A model generated the notes under the pieces. It saw only the letters and a list, made by a program, of their open reading frames with translations, did no database searches and was not told the DNA's origin. The position numbers were made by a program, and so were the translations under genes. Below, piece by piece: positions 1 to 8,887 of a DNA stretch of 43,421 nucleotides. Position 1 is the first letter of the stretch. Every line of letters begins with the position of its first letter. This DNA is from JADHUC01 sp964617665 (GTDB lineage Bacteria; Planctomycetota; Planctomycetia; Pirellulales; Pirellulaceae), in the NCBI GenBank assembly GCA_964617665.1, contig CAZUAH010000048.1:1-43421 (forward strand), read 5' to 3'.

Positions 1-330
1 GTGGAGTCCCTCAAAATGATCCCCAATCGTGAAGAGAATCTGGGCCGCCGGACGTACAGGCATGGGACAGTGAGTCTGGATGCGGCGTTTAGTGCTGCCA
101 AGCGAGTCGGCCACTCCAAATTGGAGTTGGCTCAAAGCGTTGATGACAAGATCGCCATAAGGAAAGAACTGCTGGAGTTGGCGAAGCAAGTTGAGGATCA
201 TGCGCGAGCCAGGCGCGAGGCAGTTATTGCTCCTGCGAGCGATTATTTGAAGGCTCGGTACTTCCGCTTGGACGCCGAGATTGAACTGGTACGAGCCCAG
301 AGAGAACTCACCACAAAAACGGAAAAATAG
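1..330 (+). CDS. hypothetical helical protein, possibly the 3' end of a longer gene
   Basis: The reading frame is open from the first base of the window to a TAG at 328-330. The first codon is GTG, so it is either a complete 109-residue protein or the C-terminal part of a gene cut by the window edge. The protein is strongly charged and predicted helical, with Lys/Glu/Arg-rich heptad-like stretches from about residue 30 to the end that suggest a coiled coil. No enzymatic motif is visible. Long coiled-coil C-terminal segments occur in efflux outer-membrane proteins and adaptor proteins, but nothing here identifies one. It lies 57 bases before the hydrolase gene on the same strand, so co-transcription is possible. 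I do not recognise the family. Confidence 0.6.
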   Translation: MESLKMIPNREENLGRRTYRHGTVSLDAAFSAAKRVGHSKLELAQSVDDKIAIRKELLELAKQVEDHARARREAVIAPASDYLKARYFRLDAEIELVRAQRELTTKTEK

Positions 331-387
331 GGCAAGAACGGAAGACACTTTTCTTTCCGGGTTGAACTCGTCTTAGGGAGGCTGCAA

Positions 388-1287
388 GTGAAATTCGCAT
401 ACGAGATTTGGACGATATTGTTGATCCTCACGTTCGCGTCGTCGTGGGGCGTTGCAGCGGAGGAGCCCGCCGAATTGAAAATCGGCGTGCTGACACTGCA
501 CGGCGTGGGCAGCCACGAACCGAGCGCGCAGTTCGACGCGAGACTTCGAGAGGCCCTGGACGAGAAAGCCGGCGAGGCGATCCAGGTCGTAGTGAAGACC
601 GTTTACTACCATGGCGAGTCGCGCGGTCGTCAGGCAGAGCTTTGGAAGAAGTACGATCATCTGGAAGACGAAGTCCCGGGTGCGCTCGACTACAAGATCT
701 TCCGCAAACTGATGCTGGCAAGTGTCGGCGATGCTCTTGCGTATGGGCACAATCAAAACGGAGAAAACAGTTTCTACCGCGGCGTACAAAAGAAGGTTCG
801 CGATGCTATCGAAGAGTTGAAAGCAGAACTTGGAGACGACTGCACTGTAGCCGTGGTTGCCCATTCGTTGGGCTGCAAGGTGATCTTCGATTACCTTTGT
901 GACACCCAAACCGGACGAGGTATCTGGCAAGACGAAGGGAACCCCAGTGACTTCCAGCAACTCGCGAGCCTGCGGCTCTTGGTCACCACGGGATGCAACC
1001 TGCCGTTTTTTGAATCTGCGGTGAGCGGAACCGAACAGAGGTTCTTTCGCGTCAACAAGGACTTTCAGTGGATCAATTTCTACGATCGCGACGACCTATT
1101 GGGCTGGCCACTTCGTCCTCTGGGTGGACGCTTCGAGGAGATCGTTCAAGACGAAGAACGCAACAAGATGGGTTCGCTGCTAACGTCCCACACCAAGTAC
1201 TGGAAGCACGATGATCTGAACGAAGAGATCGCGGGTAAGATTCTGGACCTTGCCAAGCGTGGTATGACGGCCGGTGAGAACGAATAG
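388..1287 (+). CDS. secreted alpha/beta hydrolase (lipase/esterase-like)
   Basis: This 299-residue protein starts at GTG 388, six bases after an AGGGAGG ribosome binding site. Residues 1-24 form a signal peptide (hydrophobic core, then Ala-Ala before a charged mature start), so export is expected. After strand KIGVLTLHGVG (residues 31-41, oxyanion-type HG) comes the nucleophile elbow VAHSLG at 157-162, with Ser160 as predicted nucleophile. The FYDRDD segment (231-236) probably supplies the acid and His268 in SHTKYW the catalytic histidine. This order (Ser-Asp-His) is that of alpha/beta hydrolases. Substrate is unknown; lipase-like and esterase-like members share this form. It is followed by a palindromic repeat and a convergent epimerase gene. 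Confidence 0.8.
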   Translation: MKFAYEIWTILLILTFASSWGVAAEEPAELKIGVLTLHGVGSHEPSAQFDARLREALDEKAGEAIQVVVKTVYYHGESRGRQAELWKKYDHLEDEVPGALDYKIFRKLMLASVGDALAYGHNQNGENSFYRGVQKKVRDAIEELKAELGDDCTVAVVAHSLGCKVIFDYLCDTQTGRGIWQDEGNPSDFQQLASLRLLVTTGCNLPFFESAVSGTEQRFFRVNKDFQWINFYDRDDLLGWPLRPLGGRFEEIVQDEERNKMGSLLTSHTKYWKHDDLNEEIAGKILDLAKRGMTAGENE

Positions 1288-1362
1288 CGAAAGTGTCTAA
1301 GACCGACGATACGCCCCTGGGGAAAGCCAGCTAGATTATAGGCCTTTCAAGACCGGATTTTT

Positions 1363-1430
1363 GGAAGGGCGAAGCTCCTGCTGAGCCGCGTTTTTCAGCC
1401 GTTTCGGCTCGGCGGGAGCTTCGCCCTCCC
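1363..1430. repeat. REP-like imperfect palindrome (26-base arms)
   Basis: The left arm 1363-1388 and right arm 1405-1430 are inverted copies of 26 bases that differ at three positions, two of which can form G-U pairs, around a 16-base loop. Further pairing outside the arms (CCGG with T-run at 1353-1362, A-run with CGG at 1437-1447) suggests the unit is about 95 bases. Both arms recur at 5530-5600. It sits between the convergent hydrolase and epimerase genes, where a transcript from either side could fold into a terminator-like hairpin. Confidence 0.7.
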
Positions 1431-1467
1431 GGTTCCGAAAAACCTCGGTGATTGAAACCAGACTCCT

Positions 1468-2562
1468 TCACCGGCCAATCGTCGCGCTTTGGCCTGTGAG
1501 AGTATCAACGGTCACCGCCGCGACCGGCACTCCAACCGGCTTCCAACGCAACGAGTCGTCGAGTCTCCCATCTCCGATCAGCTTCTTCAGCCGGTTCAGT
1601 CGGATGTATGGGTCTCCTTCGAGCTGCTCGCGGGTCAGGTTGCACGCTCGATATGCTTCGTACAATTCGTGAGCACCTTGTTCGGCGGTCCAGCGGAGTT
1701 CGAGTTCTGGGAATGTATAGACCAGCTTGCTGAAGTCTACGCGATAGCTCCGCGGATCCGGGCTGCCATCGCCGGCGTATTCGATCTCGCAGTTGGGCAC
1801 GATCCGTTCGACGATCTCGGCCAAGTCGCGTACTTGGTAGTTCTCATCGTCGCGCCCGACGTTAAACGCTTCGTTGTGAATCGCTTCGCGCGGCGCGTTC
1901 AATGCGGCGGCAAACACCCGGCAGATGTCCTCGACATGAACCAGCGGCCGCCAAGGAGTGCCGTCACTGAGGATCTTCACCTTACCCGTCGTAAACGCCC
2001 AAGCGGTCAGATTGTTCAGCACGATATCGCCACGAAGTTTTGGCGATGCACCGTAAGCCGTGCAGTTCCGCATGAACGTCGGAGAAAAACGATCATCGGC
2101 CAATGCCGCCAAATCACGCTCCAACTGAACTTTCGACTCCGCATAAGGCGTCAGCGGGCAGAACTGCGCCTCTTCCGTTAGTGGTTTGTCGTTATCACTG
2201 GATCCGTAGAGGCTGCAAGACGACGAGAATATGAACCGTTCGACCCCCGCCTCCTTGGCCAGTTCGGCCAACCGCAGTGATCCGGCGTGATTGATGTCAT
2301 AGGTGAATTCGGGCCGCAGATCTCCCAACGGATCGTTCGACAGCGCCGCCAAGTGGCAGACGGCATCGAATCCGTCAAAATCCGCTACGGTCACATCGCG
2401 AAGGTCTTTGCGAATGGACGGCACATGGTCGTCATGCTCGCCGAGCGTGCAGCCCTCGAAATAGAAACTATCCAGGCCGACAACCTCGTGCCCGTCATTC
2501 GCGAGCATCCCAGTCAGCAACGAGCCAATATAGCCATCATGTCCAGTAACCAAGACTTTCAT
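1468..2562 (-). CDS. NAD-dependent sugar-nucleotide epimerase/dehydratase (extended SDR)
   Basis: A 364-residue extended short-chain dehydrogenase/reductase. The NAD-binding GHDGYIG motif is at residues 7-13, with an acid at the end of strand 2 (Asp31). HLAALS (70-75) is the usual SDR segment after strand 4. SSSCSLYG (113-120) supplies the catalytic Ser region, and Tyr140-x-x-x-Lys144 (YAESK) is the catalytic pair. RNCTAYGASPKLR and WRPLVHVEDICRVF are typical of the sugar-nucleotide epimerase branch. It probably interconverts an NDP-sugar for cell-surface glycan synthesis in the cytoplasm; the exact sugar cannot be read. The ATG follows AGAGGG at good spacing. The C-terminal 15 residues after WKPVGVP are Thr/Val-rich and look non-conserved. 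Confidence 0.88.
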   Translation of the reverse strand: MKVLVTGHDGYIGSLLTGMLANDGHEVVGLDSFYFEGCTLGEHDDHVPSIRKDLRDVTVADFDGFDAVCHLAALSNDPLGDLRPEFTYDINHAGSLRLAELAKEAGVERFIFSSSCSLYGSSDNDKPLTEEAQFCPLTPYAESKVQLERDLAALADDRFSPTFMRNCTAYGASPKLRGDIVLNNLTAWAFTTGKVKILSDGTPWRPLVHVEDICRVFAAALNAPREAIHNEAFNVGRDDENYQVRDLAEIVERIVPNCEIEYAGDGSPDPRSYRVDFSKLVYTFPELELRWTAEQGAHELYEAYRACNLTREQLEGDPYIRLNRLKKLIGDGRLDDSLRWKPVGVPVAAVTVDTLTGQSATIGR

Positions 2563-3164
2563 TTCACGTGCCCTCTTGAGCGAGTATCAAATCACTACAG
2601 CGTCATTCCGTCGGTTCAGACGGGGGTGCTCGCCAGCGCGACCGTCATATGTGAGTGCGACACGCACTAGTGAGAAACACCGAAGAACCGAAAGCGGGAA
2701 CAGAAAAGTGTAGCTCAAACTAGCGGTTATTGACGGCGGAATCCGGCTTCTGATCGGCACGCACTGTCCCGCAGACGTCAGCCGAACGCGCTAGCGTCGG
2801 GCAGTCGGTGCAAAACACGCGGTATCCAGGGCCCATGGCTAGCGCCATCGGCTCACAACGCGACTCCCGGCATTTGCGGGGCAGCGTCTAGTGTGGAGAT
2901 CGCATGGATTATGCGGAAGACGCCGGATTCGCGGGATTTCCAGGAGTGATGAAGCAGTTCGACCGCGCACGCAAAGCTAGGCCGCTACGACAAAGAGTGA
3001 GAATTCTGGATTCACTTTTCGCGCTAAAAGAACGCTGAGTTCAGCCGGGTGCGAGCGTTGGCAACACGGCTTGAACCATCGAAAGATTTCCCCTCTTGAG
3101 TAACGGTCGAATAATCATACGGGTAGCACGTCGGCTGCAACGATCTTGTTCTACAGCGTGTGCT
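2563..3164. other. 602-base intergenic region with two GCTAGC palindromes
   Basis: No credible gene is seen. This upstream region of the epimerase lies between two minus-strand genes. It contains the 8-base palindrome CGCTAGCG at 2789-2796 and the near-palindrome ATGGC-TAGC-GCCAT at 2835-2848, 38 bases further on. I found no tRNA-like cloverleaf and no convincing sigma-70 promoter. Confidence 0.4.
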
Positions 3165-4028
3165 TCAGAGCAGTCGTTGTTCGTCAAGCCACTTGACGAA
3201 TTCCTGAACTTGCTTCCGGAGCAATCTCTTTGATTTGGCGGCGGCACGACTATATGCTTCCTGCCACTCGGGCGACGACTCTTGATCTAACTCTGGGGGC
3301 TCAGCCGCGGTATCGACATGCGTAACTGGTTCGTAAAATATCCCAACGTACCACCGGTGCTGGGCGTTTCGAGCCACTTCCCTGGATATATACTGTGCGA
3401 CTTCCTTATAATCCTTGGCGTAATAGCTGGATCCGCCGGCTCCGCGCATCCTTCCGTGTCGGTCCTTGAAAATGCATTGGCTGTCGAAGTATCCGCCCAA
3501 ACGCTCGTAGTTCTTCCGCGAGACGAACTTGACTGCTACATATCTTGTCTTATCCATTCCGGTCATTTGGAGCGGCTTCGATGAGTTATTATCTTTGACT
3601 ACTCGTGGCTTGCCTAAAGGGACCTGTCCTGTATCGTCGATAAGCTGCTCCTGGTGACGCGGCGCGATATCCACGCCTTTCAATGCGCCGCCGGGTACGA
3701 GTTTGATCCCGTGCTGACTCAATTCGTGCTTCAGAATCATCAGCGCTTCTTCTTCAGAGAGAAACGCATAGTCGCCGTGGCTTTCAGATTGACCCTCGCC
3801 GTGATCGAAGATCGGCGCAACTACCGCCGTTGACGGTGACGCATTTGAGGGTCCTGGCGTTGCTTCATTCGTGGACTTCAGTTCCGGACGGCGTTCATCA
3901 GAGGAAGTGCTGCCGGTCGCGGTCCCTGGCGCTTCCTCCGGCTCGCCGCAACTTGGCCGCTGGAAGCCTTCGGCGTGGGTCGCCAAGACGAGCACTGCGG
4001 CACACACTACTCCGTTACCTTGGATCAT
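3165..4028 (-). CDS. secreted hypothetical protein
   Basis: I place the start at the ATG at 4026-4028 because GGAG lies nine bases before it; an in-frame TTG at 4049 would put seven polar residues before the signal peptide. The protein is about 287 residues. Residues 1-20 (MIQGNGVVCAAVLVLATHAEG) look like a signal peptide. Then comes a low-complexity Ser/Pro/Thr/Glu linker to about residue 75, followed by a folded-looking part with many Lys/Tyr/Arg residues and a basic helix at the end (KSKRLLRKQVQEFVKWLDEQ). No catalytic motif or known domain is recognised. It stands alone, with about 600 bases downstream and 390 upstream without genes. Function unknown; extracytoplasmic location is inferred. 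Confidence 0.65.
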   Translation of the reverse strand: MIQGNGVVCAAVLVLATHAEGFQRPSCGEPEEAPGTATGSTSSDERRPELKSTNEATPGPSNASPSTAVVAPIFDHGEGQSESHGDYAFLSEEEALMILKHELSQHGIKLVPGGALKGVDIAPRHQEQLIDDTGQVPLGKPRVVKDNNSSKPLQMTGMDKTRYVAVKFVSRKNYERLGGYFDSQCIFKDRHGRMRGAGGSSYYAKDYKEVAQYISREVARNAQHRWYVGIFYEPVTHVDTAAEPPELDQESSPEWQEAYSRAAAKSKRLLRKQVQEFVKWLDEQRLL

Positions 4029-4421
4029 TTGGCTTTTCTCCTGCAACACGCCTGGCTCGGGATGAGGTGGCTGCTTTGGCCACCAGCTCAGTTTGCCGGT
4101 AGAACCATCTATTGACCGCGCAGCCAGCGCGGGGTGAAAACGTCAATCCACGGTCTGCGCGGGTTCAAGGAAATAACTCTCGCTAGCCGGACGCGACATT
4201 TCGCGGGTCTTGTCCAGCTTTCCTTCATCCCAGCGTGGATTAATCGAATTATCCCCTGATAGAGCGGGGTTAGCAAGTTATCCAACGCTACCGAACAGAA
4301 GAAACCCACAAGGAGGGATAGACAAAGAGACTACAGAAGCCGGAATGAGCGTGACGACCCCAGGGAACGAGCAGCTTGATCGGCCGGAGGAAACGGGCCG
4401 TACGCTTTTCACGTCGCTCGT
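4029..4421. other. 393-base intergenic region, no feature recognised
   Basis: It lies between the ROK kinase stop and the start of the secreted hypothetical gene, both on the minus strand. Short open frames exist on both strands, but none has a ribosome binding site or protein-like composition. No strong hairpin followed by a T-run is visible. Confidence 0.35.
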
Positions 4422-5456
4422 CTATGCGGTCGGTCGCTTGTCGGAGAATTCGATCTCTGTCACGTGGCAGCCGATGTGGTTGGCCAGGGCCAGGGCTGCG
4501 GCTCCGATTGAACCGGCCCGGTTTCCGATCTTGCCTTCTTTCTTCACCACGAAGTTGGTGCCAACCAACGGATCGCCCTGGTACGTGTCTATCACGTACT
4601 GCCGGAGTTTCTTTCCGTCGACCAAGGCGCCCAGGCCACCGCCCAAGATGAACATGGCGGGCGGTTGGATGACGTTGCCACCCATGTTCAACAGGACGTA
4701 CAGGTTGGCGATGCCTTCCGCCAAGCAACGATGCCAATGATCGTGGGCCTTCTTCAATTTAGCCACGACGCCGGCTGGCTTGCCGCTCTTCAGATATCGC
4801 TCGAACTGTCGCCCCAGATCGTCCGTGATCTGTTCCGCAGTCAGCCCCTCCCGTTTCGCATACAGACGCAAGGCCGACTCGTTCGCTGCGGCCTCAAAAC
4901 ATCCCAGTCGTTTGCAGGCGCACATCCGTTTACTGCCGCGAATCGGGAAGTGAATCTCGCCGTCGTTGATCACTCGTTCGCCCTGCTCGTTCCAGTGCAC
5001 GGCTCCCAGACCGATGCCTGTTCCAAGCGTCAGCAGGGCAAATGCGCCTTTGTGCCCCTTGGCGATGCCCGCCAGTGACGATCCGATGGCAGCAGCCATC
5101 CCGTCATTCAGCGTGGCTGTGGCCTTGATTTCGAATGGCTCCAAGATCCCTCGATTGATGATGCGAAGGCAACGGTACACGGATCCCGCTTTTGTCTTCT
5201 CGACGACCACCGGTCCGCAGATGCTGTATCCAACAAGATCGACGTCAGAAGGGAAAAGAGACGCAGCACGCAGCGCATCTTCCACGTTGCCCATGAATTC
5301 GGCCGGTGGAACGTCGCTCGGCAACTTGGCCGAAGGAGTACGCTTCGGTCGACCGTCGCGATACCACAATTGCCCCTTCTTGTTCCCCAAGTACCGAATC
5401 ACTTTGGCCGAGGTACCGCCGATATCAACACCAAGCACCTCAAACTTTGCACTCAT
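4422..5456 (-). CDS. ROK-family sugar kinase (glucokinase-like)
   Basis: A 344-residue ROK (repressor, ORF, kinase) kinase without the N-terminal DNA-binding domain of ROK repressors, so an enzyme rather than a regulator. The phosphate-binding DIGGTSAK is at 11-18, catalytic Asp118 is in LNDG (116-119), and GTGIGLG (145-151) is the second phosphate motif. The zinc site is present: His169 with Cys179, Cys181 and Cys186 in CACKRLGCFE, where the usual Gly after the second Cys is Lys. The predicted reaction is ATP- or polyphosphate-dependent phosphorylation of glucose or a related hexose at position 6, in the cytoplasm. No sugar transporter is adjacent; it is separated from leuS by a palindromic element. 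The exact sugar is uncertain. Confidence 0.85.
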   Translation of the reverse strand: MSAKFEVLGVDIGGTSAKVIRYLGNKKGQLWYRDGRPKRTPSAKLPSDVPPAEFMGNVEDALRAASLFPSDVDLVGYSICGPVVVEKTKAGSVYRCLRIINRGILEPFEIKATATLNDGMAAAIGSSLAGIAKGHKGAFALLTLGTGIGLGAVHWNEQGERVINDGEIHFPIRGSKRMCACKRLGCFEAAANESALRLYAKREGLTAEQITDDLGRQFERYLKSGKPAGVVAKLKKAHDHWHRCLAEGIANLYVLLNMGGNVIQPPAMFILGGGLGALVDGKKLRQYVIDTYQGDPLVGTNFVVKKEGKIGNRAGSIGAAALALANHIGCHVTEIEFSDKRPTA

Positions 5457-5486
5457 GCTAGTCCTCTCCTGCCTTTCGCAACTAAC

Positions 5487-5618
5487 TGAGGATGTCGGGG
5501 AATTGGACGCCCTCGAATCGGCGGTTATCGGGAGGGCGAGGCTCCCGCCGAGCCGCCAGCCTCATCCCGAGGTCCGGCTCAGCAGGAGCTTCGCCCTCCC
5601 AAATCCCCGACATCCTCA
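5487..5618. repeat. MITE-like element with two nested inverted repeats
   Basis: The outer arms 5487-5501 and 5604-5618 are perfect 15-base inverted copies. Inside them, 5530-5555 and 5575-5600 form a second 26-base inverted repeat matching the arms of the hairpin at 1363-1430. The hexamer CAACTA occurs on both sides (5479-5484 and 5617-5622), overlapping the right end, which may mark a target duplication. The element lies between leuS and the ROK kinase gene, both on the minus strand, and could act as a terminator or stabilise leuS mRNA. Confidence 0.65.
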
Positions 5619-5670
5619 ACTATCTACCAGAATCACCAGCATACTTGGGCTGCTGCTGATCTTCAAATTC

Positions 5671-8505
5671 TTACTTCACTACAAAGTTCACCAACCGGCC
5701 CGGGACGATGATGGCTTTGACGATCTTCTTTCCTTCGATCAGCTCAATGACCTTTGGATCTGCTTTCGCCGCTGTCTCCATTTCGTCCTTGCTCGGCTCT
5801 GCGGAGACCGTGATGCGTGAACGCAGTTTGCCGTTGATCTGCACAGGAATCTCCATCGTGTCTTCTTTGGTCAACGACTCGTCGTACGAAGGCCACGACT
5901 CGTAGGCCAGCGTTTCTTCATGCCCTAACAGCGCCCAAACCTCTTCGCATATATGCGGAGCGAACGGCGCCAGCAACAGCGCGAACCGCTCCATCGCCGA
6001 TTTCGGACGGACGGACTGTTTGGTAAAGAAGTTGACAAATTCCATCATGCGCGCGATCGCCGTATTGAACTCCATACGCTCGGCATCGTGCGAAACTGCC
6101 ATGATGGTGCTGTGCAGCACACGGTTTTGTTCGTCGTTCGGCTCCACATTCTGCACCGCCTCGTTCAGAGCCGGCAATTCGCTGCGCTCGTCCACGATCA
6201 TGCGCCAGACGCGATCCAGGAAGTTACGCACGCCGTTCACACCAGCCATGCTCCACGGCTTGGTCGCCTCCAGCGGGCCCATGAACATCTCGTACAGCCG
6301 CAACGAGTCGGCACCGTAGTCGCGCACGATCTGATCTGGATTCACAACGTTGCCACGGCTTTTGGACATCTTATACGAACGGCTATCGACCTGGATCGAC
6401 GGATCCGATTTCAGCACGAAGTTGTCGCCCTCCTTCTCGACGTCGTCCGGATCGACCTTCACCTCGGCCACCGCTTCTTTCGTTGCGGTCTCGATTCGTT
6501 GGCCTTCATTGTTCTTCTTTGTCTGCTTTGCGCTAACCCACTCGCCGCCTGGACGCTGGTAGCCAGTGAACTCCAACTCGCCGAGAATCATCCCCTGATT
6601 CACCAACCGCTGAAATGGTTCGACTGTGCTGACGTAGCCACGGTCATACAGCACCTTGTGCCAAAAACGGGCGTACAGCAGGTGCAGCACTGCGTGTTCG
6701 GCGCCGCCTACATACAGATCGACCGGCATCCACGCCTGTTCTTTTTCTGGGGCGACAAATGCACCGTCGTTCTTCGGGTCGATGAACCGCAGGTAATACC
6801 AGCACGATCCGGCCCATTGCGGCATCGTGTTGGTTTCACGCACATATCGTTTGCCGTCGATCGTCGGGTACAGCCATTCCTTCGGCGCTTTGGCCAGCGG
6901 CGGTTCCGCTCGCCCGTGTGGCTTGAAGTCGTCCAGATGCGGCAGGTCGACGGGCAACTCTTCCGGCTCGACCGCACGAAGCATTCCCGTGGGCTGTCCA
7001 TCCGCGTCCAGCTCGTGCAGAATCGGGAACGGTTCGCCCCAGAAACGCTGTCGACTGAACAACCAGTCACGCAGCTTGTAGTTCACGGCGAACCGACCGA
7101 CACCATCGTTTTCAAGATCTGCGGTGATCTTCTTGATGAACTCGGGTGTATCGAGTCCGTCATACTGCGCCGAATTGGCGGCCACCCCGTCGCCCGAAAA
7201 GCACTCGTTGCCCGCCAGGACGGCATCCCGGTCGACATCTTTCGCATCGCCCGGATCCACCACGGCAACGATGGGAATATCGAATTTCTCGGCGAACTCG
7301 AAGTCGCGTGTGTCGTGCGCGGGTACGGCCATGATGGCCCCAGTGCCATAGCTTATCAGCACGTAATCGGCGATCCAGATCGGCACTTCCTCGCCGTTAG
7401 CCGGATTGATGGCGCTGGAGCCCGTGAAGACGCCCGTCTTTTCTTTGTCTTCCTGACGCTCTCGATCGCTGCGCGATGCGGCTCGTTGGCAGTAGGCCTG
7501 GACGGCTCCCTTTTGACCCGGCATTGCCAATCGGTCCACGAACGGATGCTCGGGAGCGATCACCATGTACGTCGCGCCGAACAGCGTATCGGGTCGCGTC
7601 GTGTAGACACGCAATATGTCATCGCCGGCTTGCTCTGGATAACGGCCTGAAGCCCGGTCCGACCTCCACTGTTGATACGCGTCCTTCGGACCGATATAGA
7701 AATCTACCTCGGCACCGGTGCTGCGACCAATCCATTCTCGCTGCATCGTCTTGATGCTTTCAGACCAATGCAGCCCCTGCAAATCGCTTTCCAGGCGATC
7801 GGCATACGTGGTGATTCGGAGCATCCACTGACGGAGCGGGGCACGTTCGACCGGGTGGCCACCGCGCTCGCTGACTCCATCTTTGACCTCTTCGTTGGCC
7901 AGCACGGTTCCCAACGCGGGGCACCAGTTCACCAGAGCTTCTGCCTGAAACGCCAAACGGCGATCGTCCTGGTAGCGTCGAACCGCTTCGCTTCCCTGCT
8001 GTTCGATTTCCGATGGAATTGGCAGTTCGCTGATCGGCCGACCCTTCTGCTGATCTGCGTCGTACCAAGTGTCGAACATGACGCCGAAGATCCATTGGGT
8101 CCAGCGGAAGTAGTCGACATCCGTTGTCGCCAGTTCTCGGTCCCAGTCGTAGCTGAAGCCCAACATCCTGAGCTGCCGGCGGAATGTCGCGATGTTCTCC
8201 TCGGTGGACTCGCGTGGGGGTTTGTTGGTCTTGATGGCGTGCTCTTCGGCCGGCAAGCCGAACGCATCAAAGCCCATTGGGTGCAGGACGGACTTGCCGC
8301 GCATACGCTCGAATCGGCACACGATGTCGGTCGCGGTATAGCCTTCCGGGTGGCCAACGTGCAGCCCATCGCCGCTGGGGTAGGGAAACATGTCCAGGAC
8401 GTACAGCTTATCGCCCTGAGGCATCTCCGGGGCTTTGAAGGTACGATTGTCGCCCCAGTACTTCTGCCATTTCGGTTCGATTCGGTTAGGGTTGTAGCGC
8501 GGCAT
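5671..8505 (-). CDS. leuS: leucine--tRNA ligase
   Basis: Class I aminoacyl-tRNA synthetase that charges tRNA-Leu with leucine in the cytoplasm. The HIGH motif appears as HVGH at residues 49-52 (after FPYPSGDGL) and the KMSKS loop is exact at 712-716, followed by RGNVVNP. Between them lie the CP1 editing domain (TTRPDTLFGATYMV and GTGAIMAVPAHDTRDFEFA) and the tRNA synthetase WYYLRF / GGAEHAVLHLLYARF signature. I chose ATG 8505, giving 944 residues (MPRYNPNRIEPKWQ); an in-frame TTG three codons upstream is less likely. It is longer than the roughly 860-residue E. coli enzyme, partly through a charged Lys/Glu-rich insertion just before KMSKS, the position of the leucine-specific domain. No strong ribosome binding site is seen. 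Confidence 0.97.
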   Translation of the reverse strand: MPRYNPNRIEPKWQKYWGDNRTFKAPEMPQGDKLYVLDMFPYPSGDGLHVGHPEGYTATDIVCRFERMRGKSVLHPMGFDAFGLPAEEHAIKTNKPPRESTEENIATFRRQLRMLGFSYDWDRELATTDVDYFRWTQWIFGVMFDTWYDADQQKGRPISELPIPSEIEQQGSEAVRRYQDDRRLAFQAEALVNWCPALGTVLANEEVKDGVSERGGHPVERAPLRQWMLRITTYADRLESDLQGLHWSESIKTMQREWIGRSTGAEVDFYIGPKDAYQQWRSDRASGRYPEQAGDDILRVYTTRPDTLFGATYMVIAPEHPFVDRLAMPGQKGAVQAYCQRAASRSDRERQEDKEKTGVFTGSSAINPANGEEVPIWIADYVLISYGTGAIMAVPAHDTRDFEFAEKFDIPIVAVVDPGDAKDVDRDAVLAGNECFSGDGVAANSAQYDGLDTPEFIKKITADLENDGVGRFAVNYKLRDWLFSRQRFWGEPFPILHELDADGQPTGMLRAVEPEELPVDLPHLDDFKPHGRAEPPLAKAPKEWLYPTIDGKRYVRETNTMPQWAGSCWYYLRFIDPKNDGAFVAPEKEQAWMPVDLYVGGAEHAVLHLLYARFWHKVLYDRGYVSTVEPFQRLVNQGMILGELEFTGYQRPGGEWVSAKQTKKNNEGQRIETATKEAVAEVKVDPDDVEKEGDNFVLKSDPSIQVDSRSYKMSKSRGNVVNPDQIVRDYGADSLRLYEMFMGPLEATKPWSMAGVNGVRNFLDRVWRMIVDERSELPALNEAVQNVEPNDEQNRVLHSTIMAVSHDAERMEFNTAIARMMEFVNFFTKQSVRPKSAMERFALLLAPFAPHICEEVWALLGHEETLAYESWPSYDESLTKEDTMEIPVQINGKLRSRITVSAEPSKDEMETAAKADPKVIELIEGKKIVKAIIVPGRLVNFVVK

Positions 8506-8887
8506 GTGTGGCAATCGTGGTCAGAATGTTTCGTCAGTCAGATGTCTTCCAGCGACGCTGGCGAAGCCGGAAAACCCAAAATTGTACCGATTTCCTGGTA
8601 TTTGAAGAACCGCACACGATTCAGTGCCCATCAGCACCGAGACGCAAGCGTTTCTACTGCCTGGCGGGCCATTAGCCCTGTTCCGGCCCGCTTGTATAGA
8701 CTACCGCAAGAGAACGGAAGTTCGCGACGCGACGACGTGTCTTGGGAGTCTTGACTAGCGGCGATCGCGTAAGAGAGAGGCTGCTAGCGCTTCGTCAACG
8801 CAAAAAGCCAGGGTAGCGGAACTCGCCAAGAGTTTCGTTCTGCATCCCAAACTCCCGAAAGTCTTGGCAACTTCCGCTACTGCCTAA
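8506..8887. other. leader and spacer upstream of leuS
   Basis: No gene is seen. On the minus strand a TACAAT sequence, about 80 bases before the leuS start, could be a -10 box, but no good -35 box is at 17 bases. A 7-bp inverted repeat (8664-8670 with 8685-8691, GC-rich) lies further upstream. The region leads directly into the MITE-like element. Confidence 0.3.

Noticed and set aside
5953..7650. A 565-codon open frame on the plus strand
   Set aside because: It lies wholly antisense to leuS, whose HIGH and KMSKS motifs prove the coding strand. Its translation is His/Arg-rich without recognisable domains, the usual shadow of codon bias.
8664..8691. 7-bp GC-rich inverted repeat upstream of leuS as a possible attenuator or T-box
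   Set aside because: No T-box core sequence, no T-run and a 14-base loop; could be chance.
7672..8754. A 360-codon open frame on the plus strand
   Set aside because: Antisense to the 5' part of leuS, with no family features and no ribosome binding site.
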